DNA from: a virus
Length of the DNA stretch: 44,087 nucleotides
Direction: 5' to 3' (one strand)
Virus record (IMG/VR): IMGVR_UViG_3300034012_002569
Span: 1-44,087 of that record
Position numbers and translations under genes: made by a program. Positions 17,534-25,872 of this stretch are shown here, in pieces; within the stretch, counting starts at the first letter, position 1; each line of letters begins with the position of its first letter. The notes under the pieces were generated by a model. The model searched no databases. It was not told where the DNA came from and worked only from the letters and a program-made list of their open reading frames with translations.

Positions 17534-17728
17534 TTATTTGTTTTCTTGAATAAACTGTTGTTTTAGTTTTTCAAGGTATAGGATAGCATCCATATGTTCT
17601 TGTTTAGCATGTTCAACCCACTCTAATAGAGATAGATCTGTTCTGTCTAAATCAGTACCATACTTTGTTTTACCTGCTGTACTTCGTTCTTTGAATTGCT
17701 TAATTATTGATGTAACTATACTATCCAT
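17534..17728 (-). CDS. small helical protein, possibly MazG-like
   Basis: A 64-residue protein. The core SLLEWVEHAKQEHMDAILYLEKL resembles the metal-binding helices of small phage nucleotide pyrophosphohydrolases, with KYGTDLDRTD ahead of it. It is too short for a full MazG domain. It overlaps the gp62 gene by 8 nt. Function uncertain. Confidence 0.5.
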   Translation of the reverse strand: MDSIVTSIIKQFKERSTAGKTKYGTDLDRTDLSLLEWVEHAKQEHMDAILYLEKLKQQFIQENK

Positions 17729-18137
17729 TTTTTAATAACTTTTTTTGTTCTTTCTCTTCAATACCTAATTTAGTAAGTATACTTTTCACACCTGAGTCTC
17801 TTAATATATCAATATATTCTTCTGCTTCACCAAATGAGCATTCAAAATAGTTAGCAATATGTTTAAGCAATGATTCTTGCTTTTTCTTTTTAGAAGATTT
17901 AATGTATTTAAGGAACATATTATTTTTAGGTATCATATATAAATATATATTATATGTTTTCTCCTTATCAGAATATGGAAAAGTCTGCACTAAATTCACG
18001 AACTCTATATACTCAGGATTCATACTGAGGAAACGATGAATCATGTAGCAATTAAATGACTCTTTGTCTTCCTCAGTAAATGATTCCCATTTTGATTTAT
18101 TATAGGTAATTTCCTTTAACCAATCAAATATTGTCAT
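17721..18137 (-). CDS. 62: clamp loader small subunit (gp62-like)
   Basis: A 138-residue protein. The opening FDWLKEITYNKSKWESFTEED and the MIHRFLSMNPEYIEFVN block match my recollection of T4-like gp62, the non-ATPase subunit that assembles with four gp44 subunits. The C-terminal helices are lysine-rich. The order gp44, one small gene, gp62 agrees with T4-like gene order. Similarity to T4 gp62 itself is weak, so context carries some weight. Confidence 0.7.
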   Translation of the reverse strand: MTIFDWLKEITYNKSKWESFTEEDKESFNCYMIHRFLSMNPEYIEFVNLVQTFPYSDKEKTYNIYLYMIPKNNMFLKYIKSSKKKKQESLLKHIANYFECSFGEAEEYIDILRDSGVKSILTKLGIEEKEQKKLLKNG

Positions 18138-18366
18138 ACTCTTCTCTAACTTCTTTAGGTAACAGTTCTACTAATATTTTTCCTGTCACTACATCATAGA
18201 AACATGGAATAGGCATAATACTATCCTCAGAAGTACCTGTTAGAAATTTAGATACCTTACGTAAAATTACTCCTTCAGCAAATACATGATTCCCATCAGG
18301 TGAAGTAATTGGTTGTGTTTGCTTAAAGTCTACATTGACATTAAGTGGTTGTTTTGATTCACTCAT
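18124..18366 (-). CDS. hypothetical protein between gp44 and gp62
   Basis: An 80-residue acidic protein starting MSESKQPLNVNVDF, with a central PIPCFYDVVTGKILVELLPKE. No known domain. It begins 5 nt after the clamp-loader ATPase gene ends, in an AAAGTTATG context, and overlaps gp62 by 14 nt, so it is co-translated with the clamp loader. Confidence 0.6.
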   Translation of the reverse strand: MSESKQPLNVNVDFKQTQPITSPDGNHVFAEGVILRKVSKFLTGTSEDSIMPIPCFYDVVTGKILVELLPKEVREEYDNI

Positions 18367-18370
18367 AACT

Positions 18371-19312
18371 TTATTTATTATTTATTATTTTTAAAATTGA
18401 GGCTAATAAAGCCATTACATTAATTTCTTTATCAATTCTGAAGTTAGCATGGTACATATAATTTTCTATTTCAATAACAATCATTGCTTTTGATAGATCA
18501 TTATTACCATACTCATCTAAACTATCATATAGGAATCTATAAATCTCTTCAAAATCATCCAAATTACTATCAGCAAGTATTTGTCTGATGTTTTTAAAAC
18601 TAGATTTAGTTGGTGATTTAAGTTCCTTTAATACTCCATCTTTATAACTGTTTGATGATAATATTGTTTTATCTATTTTAAGATATAAGTCATTAGCACC
18701 CCCATCAACAGTATTTACTTGACAAGTATTAAGTATTTTTCTAACATCTGGGTAATGTTTATTAACTACTAGGGCTAGATCATCTAATGTGTAATGGATG
18801 TCTTCTTTATCTAAAATACCAGCAATATGTTTTGCTACTTCTTTTTTAGATGGAGGTGTAATTTTTAATACTTGACAACGTGATTGAAGTGGGTCAATAA
18901 TACGTTCAAGATAATTACATGTTAAAATAAATCTAGTAGTACGAGAATATGTCTCAATAATGTTGCGAAGTGATGCTTGTGCTTGTATAGTTAAGAAATC
19001 AGCTTCATCTAAGATAATAATTTTAATTGGTTTAAATGAAGCACTTGAAGCAAAACCTTGAACTTTATCTCTAATTGTATCAATACCTCTTTCATCTGAA
19101 GCATTAATATAGAGGAAATCACAATCAAAGTTATTTACAATTAATTTAGCTAATGTTGTTTTGCCTGTTCCAGGTGTACCATACAATAGTAAGTTTTGTA
19201 AATCATTTTTCTTAATATATTGGGCAACAATAGATTTTAGTTGCTCATTACCAATATAGTCTTCTAATGTTTTAGATCTATATTTTTCTACAAATAAACT
19301 ATTTTCTTTCAT
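18371..19312 (-). CDS. 44: clamp loader AAA+ ATPase (gp44/RFC-like)
   Basis: A 313-residue AAA+ ATPase from the ATG at 19312 (MKENSLFVEKYRS); the longer reading begins at TTG and crosses the promoter. Walker A is GTPGTGKTT at 45-53, Walker B IIILDEADFL at 98-107, and S144-R145-C146 is the trans-acting arginine-finger SRC motif. It loads the gp45 clamp onto primer ends. The strict promoter's -10 lies only 7 nt from the ATG. Confidence 0.93.
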   Translation of the reverse strand: MKENSLFVEKYRSKTLEDYIGNEQLKSIVAQYIKKNDLQNLLLYGTPGTGKTTLAKLIVNNFDCDFLYINASDERGIDTIRDKVQGFASSASFKPIKIIILDEADFLTIQAQASLRNIIETYSRTTRFILTCNYLERIIDPLQSRCQVLKITPPSKKEVAKHIAGILDKEDIHYTLDDLALVVNKHYPDVRKILNTCQVNTVDGGANDLYLKIDKTILSSNSYKDGVLKELKSPTKSSFKNIRQILADSNLDDFEEIYRFLYDSLDEYGNNDLSKAMIVIEIENYMYHANFRIDKEINVMALLASILKIINNK

Positions 19313-19319
19313 ATAACCA

Positions 19320-19348
19320 AATATAATAAAAAATGGCCCGAAGGCCAA
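19320..19348 (-). promoter_or_regulatory. phage promoter TTGGCC-N17-TATATT before gp44
   Basis: On the minus strand TTGGCC (19348-19343), a 17 nt spacer and TATATT (19325-19320) are followed by TGGTTAT and the gp44 ATG. The extended -10, TATATTTG, fits the Bacteroidota TAnnTTTG consensus exactly. The -35 is part of a UUCG hairpin. Confidence 0.75.
19334..19347 (-). terminator. UUCG-tetraloop hairpin with U-tract, overlapping the gp44 promoter
   Basis: The minus strand reads TGGCC-TTCG-GGCCA followed by TTTTTT. This is a five-base-pair stem with the very stable C(UUCG)G loop and a U-run, as in an intrinsic terminator for the upstream tagged gene. The left arm is also the promoter's -35. A near-identical hairpin lies at 32847-32860. 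Confidence 0.6.
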
Positions 19349-19378
19349 ATTTTAATATAATATGTTTTTAAAGACTAT

Positions 19379-19693
19379 TTATATTTTATCAAAGTATTCA
19401 GCTTTGTATTCAACATCATTACCTTCTCTTTTTCCTGAGGCTACTATAAATTTACCATCTTTGATATATCCTACAGTTCCTTCAGGTACATAGAGTTCAG
19501 TTCCATCATATCCAGTAGGATCATCATACTCCCTAGCGTTAGGGACTGTTCTACCTTTAGGTCCAGGGTAGTCACTATATTCTTCAACATAGTACCAATC
19601 TACATTAGATCTATGGGTTGGCTTAATTTCGTTTTCAGCTAATGCTTTAACGATTTCCTCTTTGATGATTTGTTTTAATTCAGATACTTTCAT
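19379..19693 (-). CDS. small protein with MKxSxLKQIIKEEI N-terminal tag
   Basis: A 104-residue protein beginning MKVSELKQIIKEEIVKAL, nearly the same N-terminus as three proteins at 32.9-34.5 kb. The rest (HRSNVDWYYVEEYSDYPGPK, then VPEGTVGYIKDGKFIV) is unrelated to them and looks like a small beta-rich domain. The I-K-E in the tag fits the (I/L)-x-E cleavage rule of T4-like prohead proteases, so it may be a virion internal protein. The gene ends just before a UUCG terminator-like hairpin. Confidence 0.65.
   Translation of the reverse strand: MKVSELKQIIKEEIVKALAENEIKPTHRSNVDWYYVEEYSDYPGPKGRTVPNAREYDDPTGYDGTELYVPEGTVGYIKDGKFIVASGKREGNDVEYKAEYFDKI
19652..19693 (-). repeat. coding repeat for IIKEE tag, copy 1
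   Basis: The first 42 nt of the gene share most bases with the three copies at 33.5-34.5 kb. This copy is the most diverged, with changes giving V3 and E5. Confidence 0.7.
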
Positions 19694-19695
19694 AA

Positions 19696-19935
19696 TTAAG
19701 AAATATCAATCCCAGCTCTTCCTATAACATTAGCAAGATTTTGTGCTAAGTCTCTTTCATCATCAGTCCAAGTGCTATCATCATAAGCATTAGCACCATT
19801 ATCGAAACACTCAAAACATGCATTTAAAAACTCCATGTATGTTTCTTGATCAAGTCTAGGATATTCATCTTCGTCATACTGGTTTTCAGTAATTAAACCA
19901 GCCAATTTTTGCATTTTAAGAAATTCTTTATTCAT
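19696..19935 (-). CDS. small acidic protein with MQKLAGLITE N-terminal motif
   Basis: A 79-residue protein starting at the ATG at 19935 (MNKEFLKMQKLAGLITENQY); the longer reading has an unlikely His/Pro-rich leader. The N-terminal helix ends with I-T-E, another (I/L)-x-E site, and the rest is strongly acidic (DDSTWTDDERDLAQNLANVIG). It sits directly upstream of a protein bearing the IIKEE tag. It may also be packaged in the capsid; function unknown. Confidence 0.6.
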   Translation of the reverse strand: MNKEFLKMQKLAGLITENQYDEDEYPRLDQETYMEFLNACFECFDNGANAYDDSTWTDDERDLAQNLANVIGRAGIDIS

Positions 19936-19963
19936 AGTATTAGTTTTATTTTTATTATACATA

Positions 19964-20236
19964 TCAATAGTCTCCGTACATGTTAAATTTCTTTGGGGGA
20001 GGAGGTGGGGGTGGTGTTGCTTTTTCAACCACTACACTATCAATAGCATATAATTTACCTTTCATAGGTGACAATCTAAAATCACATGATAGTCCTCCAG
20101 CTTCTTCAAAATAACCTTCTAATGCTTCTGTTAATGATTTATACACATGATTAGGATCACTTAACAATACCCACTGGTCTCCCGGTGGGTATCGCTCAGC
20201 GATCAATTTTAATTCTTCTTTGACTTCGGTAGCCAT
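19964..20236 (-). CDS. small protein with polyproline tail, coupled to groEL
   Basis: A 90-residue protein whose ATG overlaps the groEL stop codon (TAATG). The body has ERYPPGDQWVLLSDPNHVYKS and a helix rich in Glu, Ala and Leu. The C-terminus has seven prolines in a row (residues 75-81), then KKFNMYGDY. I do not recognise it. Translational coupling to groEL suggests it could be a chaperonin accessory factor or substrate. Confidence 0.6.
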   Translation of the reverse strand: MATEVKEELKLIAERYPPGDQWVLLSDPNHVYKSLTEALEGYFEEAGGLSCDFRLSPMKGKLYAIDSVVVEKATPPPPPPPKKFNMYGDY

Positions 20237-21852
20237 TAGAACATACCTCCCATTCCACCCATCATATCATCCTGTTTTTTATCTTCAGGCTTATCTACGA
20301 CAGTACATTCTGTTAACAGAATTGTTCCAGCTACTGATGCTGCGTTCTCAATTGCAGTACGAGTAACTTTAGTTGGATCAATAATACCCGCGTCTTTCAT
20401 GTTAACGAATTTCTCAGTTAATAGATTATATCCTTTCCAGTTATCACTACCACCTAACTTATTAATCAAATAATAAGCCTCTTGTTCTGTAGAACCAGCG
20501 TTAGTAAGAATTTTCATAAATGGAGCACCACATGCTGTATAGACAATTGCTCCACCTACTGATTTGCGATTCTTAATTGCTTCACGAGCATATAATAAAG
20601 CAGCACCACCTCCAGGAACAATACCTTCTTCAATTGCGGCTTTAGTTGCTTGAAGCGCATCATCAACTCGGTCTTTCTTTTCTTTGACCTCAGTTTCTGT
20701 ATTTCCACCTACATGAACAATAGCTACTCCTCCGACAAATTTCGCGAGTCTTTCTTGTAGTTTTTCTTGTTCGAAAGGTGTTTTTGCTTTTTCGATTTGG
20801 AGCTGTAACTCTTCAATACGTGCTTGTATTCGTTCAGATTCTCCTCTTCCGTCAACGATTGTTGTTTCATCTTTTGTAATTGTAACTAATCGGGCTTCAC
20901 CAAACCATTTTGAATCAAAACGATCTAATTTCATACCCTTATCAGTACTAAATACCTCACCTCCTGTTAAAATTGCAATATCATCTAAAATAAGTTTTCT
21001 ACGATCACCAAAGTCAGGAGCTTTAACTGCTGCTACTTTAATTGTGCCTCTCATTTTATTAACAATAAGTGTAGCTAATGCTTCACCATCAATGTCTTCT
21101 GCAATAATAAGTAATGATTTACCTTGTGAAGATACACTTTCTAATAGTGGTAATAATTCTTTAATTGAAGTAAATTTCTTATCCGCAATCAAAATCATAG
21201 CATTCTCAAGTGTACAACTCATTGTATTGTTATCTGTAACAAAGTAATGAGATTTGTAACCACGATCAAATTGCATACCTTCTACTGTTTCAAGATATGT
21301 TTCACCTGATTTAGATTCTTCAATGTAAACTACTCCTTCACGACCTACTTTATTCATTGCTGTTGCAATCAACTCTCCTACTTCAGGATCATTATTACCT
21401 GAAATAGTAGCTACTTGTTTCAATTGATCTTCAGAGCTAATGTCTTGTGAAATACCTTTGCGTAATTCTGCAACTACATCTTTAACTGCGGCATCAATAT
21501 CACGCTTGATAGATACTGCATTTACTCCATTGTTTAAGTGCATTAAACCGGCTTTAACCATTTCTTGAGCCAACAATGTAGATGTAGTTGTACCATCACC
21601 TGCTCCTTCAGCTGTCTTAATAGCTGCTTGTTTTACAAGTTGTACACCCAATTCTTCAATTGGATCTTCAAGTGAAATGTTTTTAGCTACAGTTACACCA
21701 TCTTTTGTTGATTGAGGGTAACCATTTTGATTTGCGATAACCACATTACGACCATTTGGACCTAATGTAGACGTAACTGCGTTTGCTAGTTTGTCAATAC
21801 CAGTTACGAGTTTTTTCCTTGCTTCAGGACCGAATTCGATAATTTTACTCAT
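20236..21852 (-). CDS. groL: chaperonin GroEL
   Basis: A full-length 538-residue 60 kDa chaperonin. LGPNGRNVVI, D51 in TKDGVTVAKN and GDGTTT at 85-90 form the ATP site, and GIVPGGGAALLYA lies near 400. The C-terminus is the flexible GGMGGMF tail. The apical domain is complete. It starts 1 nt after the co-chaperonin gene ends. A phage-encoded pair could fold the major capsid protein, as T4 gp31 does with host GroEL. Confidence 0.97.
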   Translation of the reverse strand: MSKIIEFGPEARKKLVTGIDKLANAVTSTLGPNGRNVVIANQNGYPQSTKDGVTVAKNISLEDPIEELGVQLVKQAAIKTAEGAGDGTTTSTLLAQEMVKAGLMHLNNGVNAVSIKRDIDAAVKDVVAELRKGISQDISSEDQLKQVATISGNNDPEVGELIATAMNKVGREGVVYIEESKSGETYLETVEGMQFDRGYKSHYFVTDNNTMSCTLENAMILIADKKFTSIKELLPLLESVSSQGKSLLIIAEDIDGEALATLIVNKMRGTIKVAAVKAPDFGDRRKLILDDIAILTGGEVFSTDKGMKLDRFDSKWFGEARLVTITKDETTIVDGRGESERIQARIEELQLQIEKAKTPFEQEKLQERLAKFVGGVAIVHVGGNTETEVKEKKDRVDDALQATKAAIEEGIVPGGGAALLYAREAIKNRKSVGGAIVYTACGAPFMKILTNAGSTEQEAYYLINKLGGSDNWKGYNLLTEKFVNMKDAGIIDPTKVTRTAIENAASVAGTILLTECTVVDKPEDKKQDDMMGGMGGMF

Positions 21853-21853
21853 A

Positions 21854-22156
21854 TTATTGTTCTGTTGTTTTAATGATTGCTAATACTTGATTTTCAGGGC
21901 ATACCCAATACTCTTGTCCTTCCAATTCAATTTTGTTTGGACCCATACTTGGTAACATTACTTCCATTCCTACTTCTAATACTGTAGGAATAAATGCTCC
22001 TGAGTATGATGATTGACCTGGGCCTACAGATACGATTGTACCAATAAGCGCTTTTTCTTTACCCATATCGGGTACAATGATAGAACCGAACATTCCTTCT
22101 TCTTCTTCACGAGGTTTAATGATAACCGCGTTAAACGTTGCTTGTAACTGTTTCAT
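21854..22156 (-). CDS. groES: co-chaperonin GroES
   Basis: A 100-residue GroES-type protein. NAVIIKPREEEEGMFGSIIVPDMGKEKALIGTI contains the mobile loop (about 20-32), and VSVGPGQ is the usual turn after the first strands. It is slightly longer than bacterial GroES (about 95). It is the partner of the GroEL gene immediately downstream. Confidence 0.93.
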   Translation of the reverse strand: MKQLQATFNAVIIKPREEEEGMFGSIIVPDMGKEKALIGTIVSVGPGQSSYSGAFIPTVLEVGMEVMLPSMGPNKIELEGQEYWVCPENQVLAIIKTTEQ

Positions 22157-22157
22157 A

Positions 22158-22472
22158 TTAAAAATTAACTATTTGATTGATTTCTTCTTTTACTCGTCTC
22201 CATTCAGTAATATACTCATGAATAGTATCATATACTTGACGTTTTTCTACTTTTAACTTAGCAATTGAACTTAATGCTGAGCCAAAGTTAGTATGGAATG
22301 AAACGGCTTTGACTGCTTCTTTAGTCCGTGTTTTGCGACCTCTTCCCTTAGTATTTGTACCTGGGTAGACAGTTTCATAAATTGTGTAGCTGTTTGCGTC
22401 GCGACCGATGAAATACGGTTCGATTGACGGATCTTTGATCAGTGTAACTGACGATAAATCGTTTTTTTCCAT
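22158..22472 (-). CDS. hypothetical conserved-looking phage protein
   Basis: A 104-residue basic protein from the ATG at 22472 (MEKNDLSSVTLIKDPSIEPYFI). The AAAAGTTATG context supports this start over one nine codons upstream, which would lie in the leader. GRGRKTRTKEAVKAVSFHTNFGSALSSIAKL suggests nucleic-acid binding. It is first in the transcript with groES and groEL and starts 17 nt after a strict promoter. Confidence 0.65.
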   Translation of the reverse strand: MEKNDLSSVTLIKDPSIEPYFIGRDANSYTIYETVYPGTNTKGRGRKTRTKEAVKAVSFHTNFGSALSSIAKLKVEKRQVYDTIHEYITEWRRVKEEINQIVNF

Positions 22473-22489
22473 AACTTTTATTTTATTGT

Positions 22490-22518
22490 AATATAACATT
22501 TTTTGCTTGGGTAGCCAA
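22490..22518 (-). promoter_or_regulatory. phage promoter TTGGCT-N17-TATATT before the groES/groEL operon
   Basis: On the minus strand TTGGCT (22518-22513), exactly 17 nt, then TATATT (22495-22490), with 17 nt to the ATG at 22472. The -35 lies in a GCTTGG-CTAC-CCAAGC inverted repeat. Confidence 0.72.
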
Positions 22519-22520
22519 GC
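22505..22520. repeat. inverted repeat overlapping the groE promoter -35
   Basis: GCTTGG and CCAAGC are separated by four bases, a perfect six-base-pair stem. On the minus strand it is followed by an A-run, so it is not a good terminator for the upstream clamp gene. It could be an operator, because it contains the -35 element. Confidence 0.55.
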
Positions 22521-22540
22521 TTTATTATAAATATGTTGAA

Positions 22541-23266
22541 TTATTGTTCTTTTGCAACAATATAGTAAGTACTTTGTAATTCTTTGTGAGAGAATGTTAG
22601 TTTCATTAAACCATTTGAATTTATATACAAAATACCAGACTCAGAACCTTTATTAGCAACTAATATTTCCTTTAACAGATCAGAACCATATACTAAATTA
22701 AATGTTGAAGGTACATTTATTGTTGGATTTTGAATGGAATAAGTAACTTTATTAGCATATTCAACATCGCCTCCGAAAGTGAACTCTAAACCGTTTAAAC
22801 CTAACTTAACAACAACATTATCACTATTTGTTAACGCGTTTTTAGCTTTAACTAACGCGGTTATTACTTCATCATCAATTGGTACTTGAATCTCATGATC
22901 CTCAGAACCATTATATTTACCTGTTTTAGGAATGGTTAATAAGTCAGCTAAGGCATAATCTAGATTGAACTGATTATCTGCTATTAATAATTTAGATATT
23001 ATTCTACCTTCTTTAGCATAACCAAGATCTAAATCACCACCTGTAATAGATAATAATTTATCTAGTTGTGTAGTGTTATTAATTCCAATTTCAGATTCAG
23101 GTAATGGAAAACCATTATAAGTTACTGTTCCTAACATCTCACGAGTAGGAGCTGTAAAGTTAATAGTTAGCTTTCCATCAGCGTCTATTTCCCATTTAAC
23201 ATTTTCAATTTGACCATTTAAATGGTACTTTTCAATAATTGCTTGTAGTTGTAATTTTGATATCAT
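22541..23266 (-). CDS. 45: DNA polymerase sliding clamp (gp45-like)
   Basis: A 241-residue protein with the two-domain, beta-rich layout and length of T4-type trimeric clamps. The N-terminal ISKLQLQAIIEKYHLNGQIENVKWEI and C-terminal FSHKELQSTYYIVAKEQ fit gp45-like proteins, and TIPKTGKY marks the interdomain link. Direct motifs are few; its position between polymerase and clamp-loader genes is strong support. A promoter variant lies 6 nt before the ATG. Confidence 0.85.
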   Translation of the reverse strand: MISKLQLQAIIEKYHLNGQIENVKWEIDADGKLTINFTAPTREMLGTVTYNGFPLPESEIGINNTTQLDKLLSITGGDLDLGYAKEGRIISKLLIADNQFNLDYALADLLTIPKTGKYNGSEDHEIQVPIDDEVITALVKAKNALTNSDNVVVKLGLNGLEFTFGGDVEYANKVTYSIQNPTINVPSTFNLVYGSDLLKEILVANKGSESGILYINSNGLMKLTFSHKELQSTYYIVAKEQ

Positions 23267-23272
23267 ATTTGT

Positions 23273-23301
23273 AATATAATAAAGATTTTTTAGAAGGCAA
23301 A
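23273..23301 (-). promoter_or_regulatory. phage promoter, variant -35 (TTTGCC-N17-TATATT), before gp45
   Basis: On the minus strand TTTGCC (23301-23296) is 17 nt from TATATT (23278-23273), and the clamp ATG follows after 6 nt. The -10 and spacing are conserved; the -35 is diverged. Confidence 0.55.
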
Positions 23302-25872
23302 GAATTTATTAACATTTGCATTCAAAGGTGGAAAATCCCATTTTAAGTCCTTGTAAAGTTCCTTTAATTTGTTTAATAGTAGTGATTCAAAAATTTCATC
23401 TACATCAATATATGTCTTAACAAACTTTTCAATCTCATCAGGTACTTTAGCATTTGGTAATCCTATTGTATCTAACTTATAAGGATTAGCTTTTAAGTTA
23501 ATAATGAATATTTTATCACCTTCTACTACTGATTCGTATTGTTTATCTAAACGTTTAAACTTTAATAAGTCATTATAACGAACAGCTGCCTTAGTATTAC
23601 TAGGTGCTTTTAATCTGAATGTACTAAACATTTCACCTGCTCTAGGAGCGTTCCTATATGATGCTATTTGTTTTACACCTGTTGGTTTACCTAATTCTCG
23701 AGGATCTAGTGTCTTAACTAATTTATAGAAGTCAATTATTGTCTGGTCTATTTCTGTTTTGGCTTTACCAAATAAAATATCTTTAATAAATTGTTCACCA
23801 AATCCTTTAAATCGTTTATTCATGTTAGACTTCATTAATTCAAGTCCTTTCATGTCTAACTCTTCAACAGCAACACCTTCCTTGTTAGTAATATACATTG
23901 CATATCTTCTCTTACCTGTAACTAAGATACCTTTAGCAATTACCTCTTGTTTTAATTGAAAATAATGTTTTTTAGGATTAATATTAAATACTTTCTTACA
24001 TAATTCATTCAAGTAGTAATTTGACTCATCTTGAATTTCAGTAGCCATTTTTAATATTAATTCATCTTTCTGGTCAGGTGTTGAGTCAGGGTATCTATGT
24101 TTTAATAAATCACCTAATTCAATATACATAGAGTCAGTATCACTAATACAAATAAATTGTTTATCTGATTTTAATTCAGTGTTTAGTTTATCATTAGCAA
24201 ATATAATACTTTCTTGAGTTAATCTTTGACCACTGTTAGTAATAGCAGCACTACAAATTAAATGTCCATCTGTATATCTCCATCCATTCTTAGCAAATGT
24301 ACCATACATAGCGTTTTGTAAGATCTTAAATGAGTGTTGAAACAAATCATATAATTTATAGTTAACCCAGTCTTCAGATTTACCCGCTGTTTTCTTTAAA
24401 CCTCTATAATGTTCTCGTTTATCAAACCAGCCTTCTAAAATTTTAGCAACTACACTTTGTTCATCAGTTCTAAACATAGCGCCTGAAGCTGATAGTGTGA
24501 ACTCATTATCTTCAATTAGTTTAATTAACTTACCAATTGATATTTGAGCTGCTTGTAATGTGTAGTTCTTTTTATTTAGTTTTTCAACTGTTACTACTTC
24601 ATTAGGATCTCGTTCTTTAAGTTTTTCTAAACTATGATTTTGTTCATAGGTAGGATTTAAAGTAACAATTCTACCTACTAATGTTTCAATTCCTAAATTA
24701 AGTGATTTAATGATTGAAGGATATAGTGAAGTAAAGTCTAAGTCAATTACATCAAAGTATAGACCTGGTATTGGTTCTAATAAGTAACCACCAGCATATG
24801 TTGAGTTGGCTACTTTACGAGACAGATTATGAGTTGTTGGTTTATTAGGTGAAATAATACCTTCACGTCTCAAATGCTTTAATATAGCACCTTCATTCAT
24901 TACAGTGTTATAATAGACTGACTCATAAGGTATATTACAGATATGAGAGATCATAACTGTTAATTCAATAAACTTTAATTTATCTTCTAGTTTTTCTAGA
25001 ATCTCAACGTCTCGTAAGTTATAATCAATAAAAGTATTTAAATCATTTTTAAACAATGTATTCAAATTGCCTTCATATTCAATTTTACCTAACCCAACAT
25101 ATTTGGTTCCAATGTCACCTAATTTATATGATGGTTCCTCTTTCATAATGTACTTCTTATGAAGTAACATATAGTCTAAATGATTCACACCTCCAATTTT
25201 AACTTGGTTTTCACCATTAAAATCACGTGCTTCAACTCTACCTATCGGAGATAAACGGCTTACCTCGTCTGCACCTACAACTTGTGACATTCGGTAGTAT
25301 AAGTATGGTAAGTCGAAGTATGCCGAGTTATAGCCGACTAATATGGTGGGATCTAACTCTTCATACTTGGATAAAAACTTACCTATTAACTCTCGTTCTG
25401 AACCACAAGGTATAATTATTTTACCATCCTGATTCGTTTCAGGTATTTGTTTTGACTTATCAACAATAAAACATATCTTCTGTTTAGTAGTCATGTCTAT
25501 TAAAGCTATAGATGTTAAAGGCATAGGAGCGGACCTAATATACTCAGGTGTTAATGCACCTCCCATTTCAATCTCGATATCTATATAAACTATGTTATGC
25601 CAAGAAGGAACTACATCATCAAATTTGTAATATAATTCTCGTAACACATACAATGACTTATCAATATCTTTTTCTAATAAATCAGGATCGTTTTTGTCTA
25701 ATTTTTTAGTAGGTATAGCCCATCCACCTGTTAATACAGGTTTAGCTCCATCTTGCCATTCATTTACTCTTTTCCAGTAAGTAGGCTGGAATTGGAAATC
25801 CATCCAGCCTTGCTTATCGTCTCGTAAATGGTAGGTGTAGGTTTGAAAGTCGTAGTATATTGCTTGATACAT
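23290..25872 (-). CDS. 43: family B DNA polymerase with 3'-5' exonuclease (gp43-like)
   Basis: An 860-residue replicative polymerase. Exonuclease motifs: D98-I-E100, N182-SAYFD187 and Y284-xxx-D288. Polymerase motif A is DLDFTSLYPS (377-386), motif B K516-ILQ-N520-AMYG, and motif C ISDTDS with D578 and D580. It is close to T4 gp43 in length (898). The C-terminal residues NKFFAF resemble a clamp-interacting tail. It is one base from the MazG-like gene. Confidence 0.97.
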   Translation of the reverse strand: MYQAIYYDFQTYTYHLRDDKQGWMDFQFQPTYWKRVNEWQDGAKPVLTGGWAIPTKKLDKNDPDLLEKDIDKSLYVLRELYYKFDDVVPSWHNIVYIDIEIEMGGALTPEYIRSAPMPLTSIALIDMTTKQKICFIVDKSKQIPETNQDGKIIIPCGSERELIGKFLSKYEELDPTILVGYNSAYFDLPYLYYRMSQVVGADEVSRLSPIGRVEARDFNGENQVKIGGVNHLDYMLLHKKYIMKEEPSYKLGDIGTKYVGLGKIEYEGNLNTLFKNDLNTFIDYNLRDVEILEKLEDKLKFIELTVMISHICNIPYESVYYNTVMNEGAILKHLRREGIISPNKPTTHNLSRKVANSTYAGGYLLEPIPGLYFDVIDLDFTSLYPSIIKSLNLGIETLVGRIVTLNPTYEQNHSLEKLKERDPNEVVTVEKLNKKNYTLQAAQISIGKLIKLIEDNEFTLSASGAMFRTDEQSVVAKILEGWFDKREHYRGLKKTAGKSEDWVNYKLYDLFQHSFKILQNAMYGTFAKNGWRYTDGHLICSAAITNSGQRLTQESIIFANDKLNTELKSDKQFICISDTDSMYIELGDLLKHRYPDSTPDQKDELILKMATEIQDESNYYLNELCKKVFNINPKKHYFQLKQEVIAKGILVTGKRRYAMYITNKEGVAVEELDMKGLELMKSNMNKRFKGFGEQFIKDILFGKAKTEIDQTIIDFYKLVKTLDPRELGKPTGVKQIASYRNAPRAGEMFSTFRLKAPSNTKAAVRYNDLLKFKRLDKQYESVVEGDKIFIINLKANPYKLDTIGLPNAKVPDEIEKFVKTYIDVDEIFESLLLNKLKELYKDLKWDFPPLNANVNKFFAF

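Noticed and set aside
22505-22520. GCTTGG/CCAAGC hairpin as a terminator of the clamp gene
   Set aside because: On the transcribed strand it is followed by A residues, not U; kept as an inverted repeat at the promoter.
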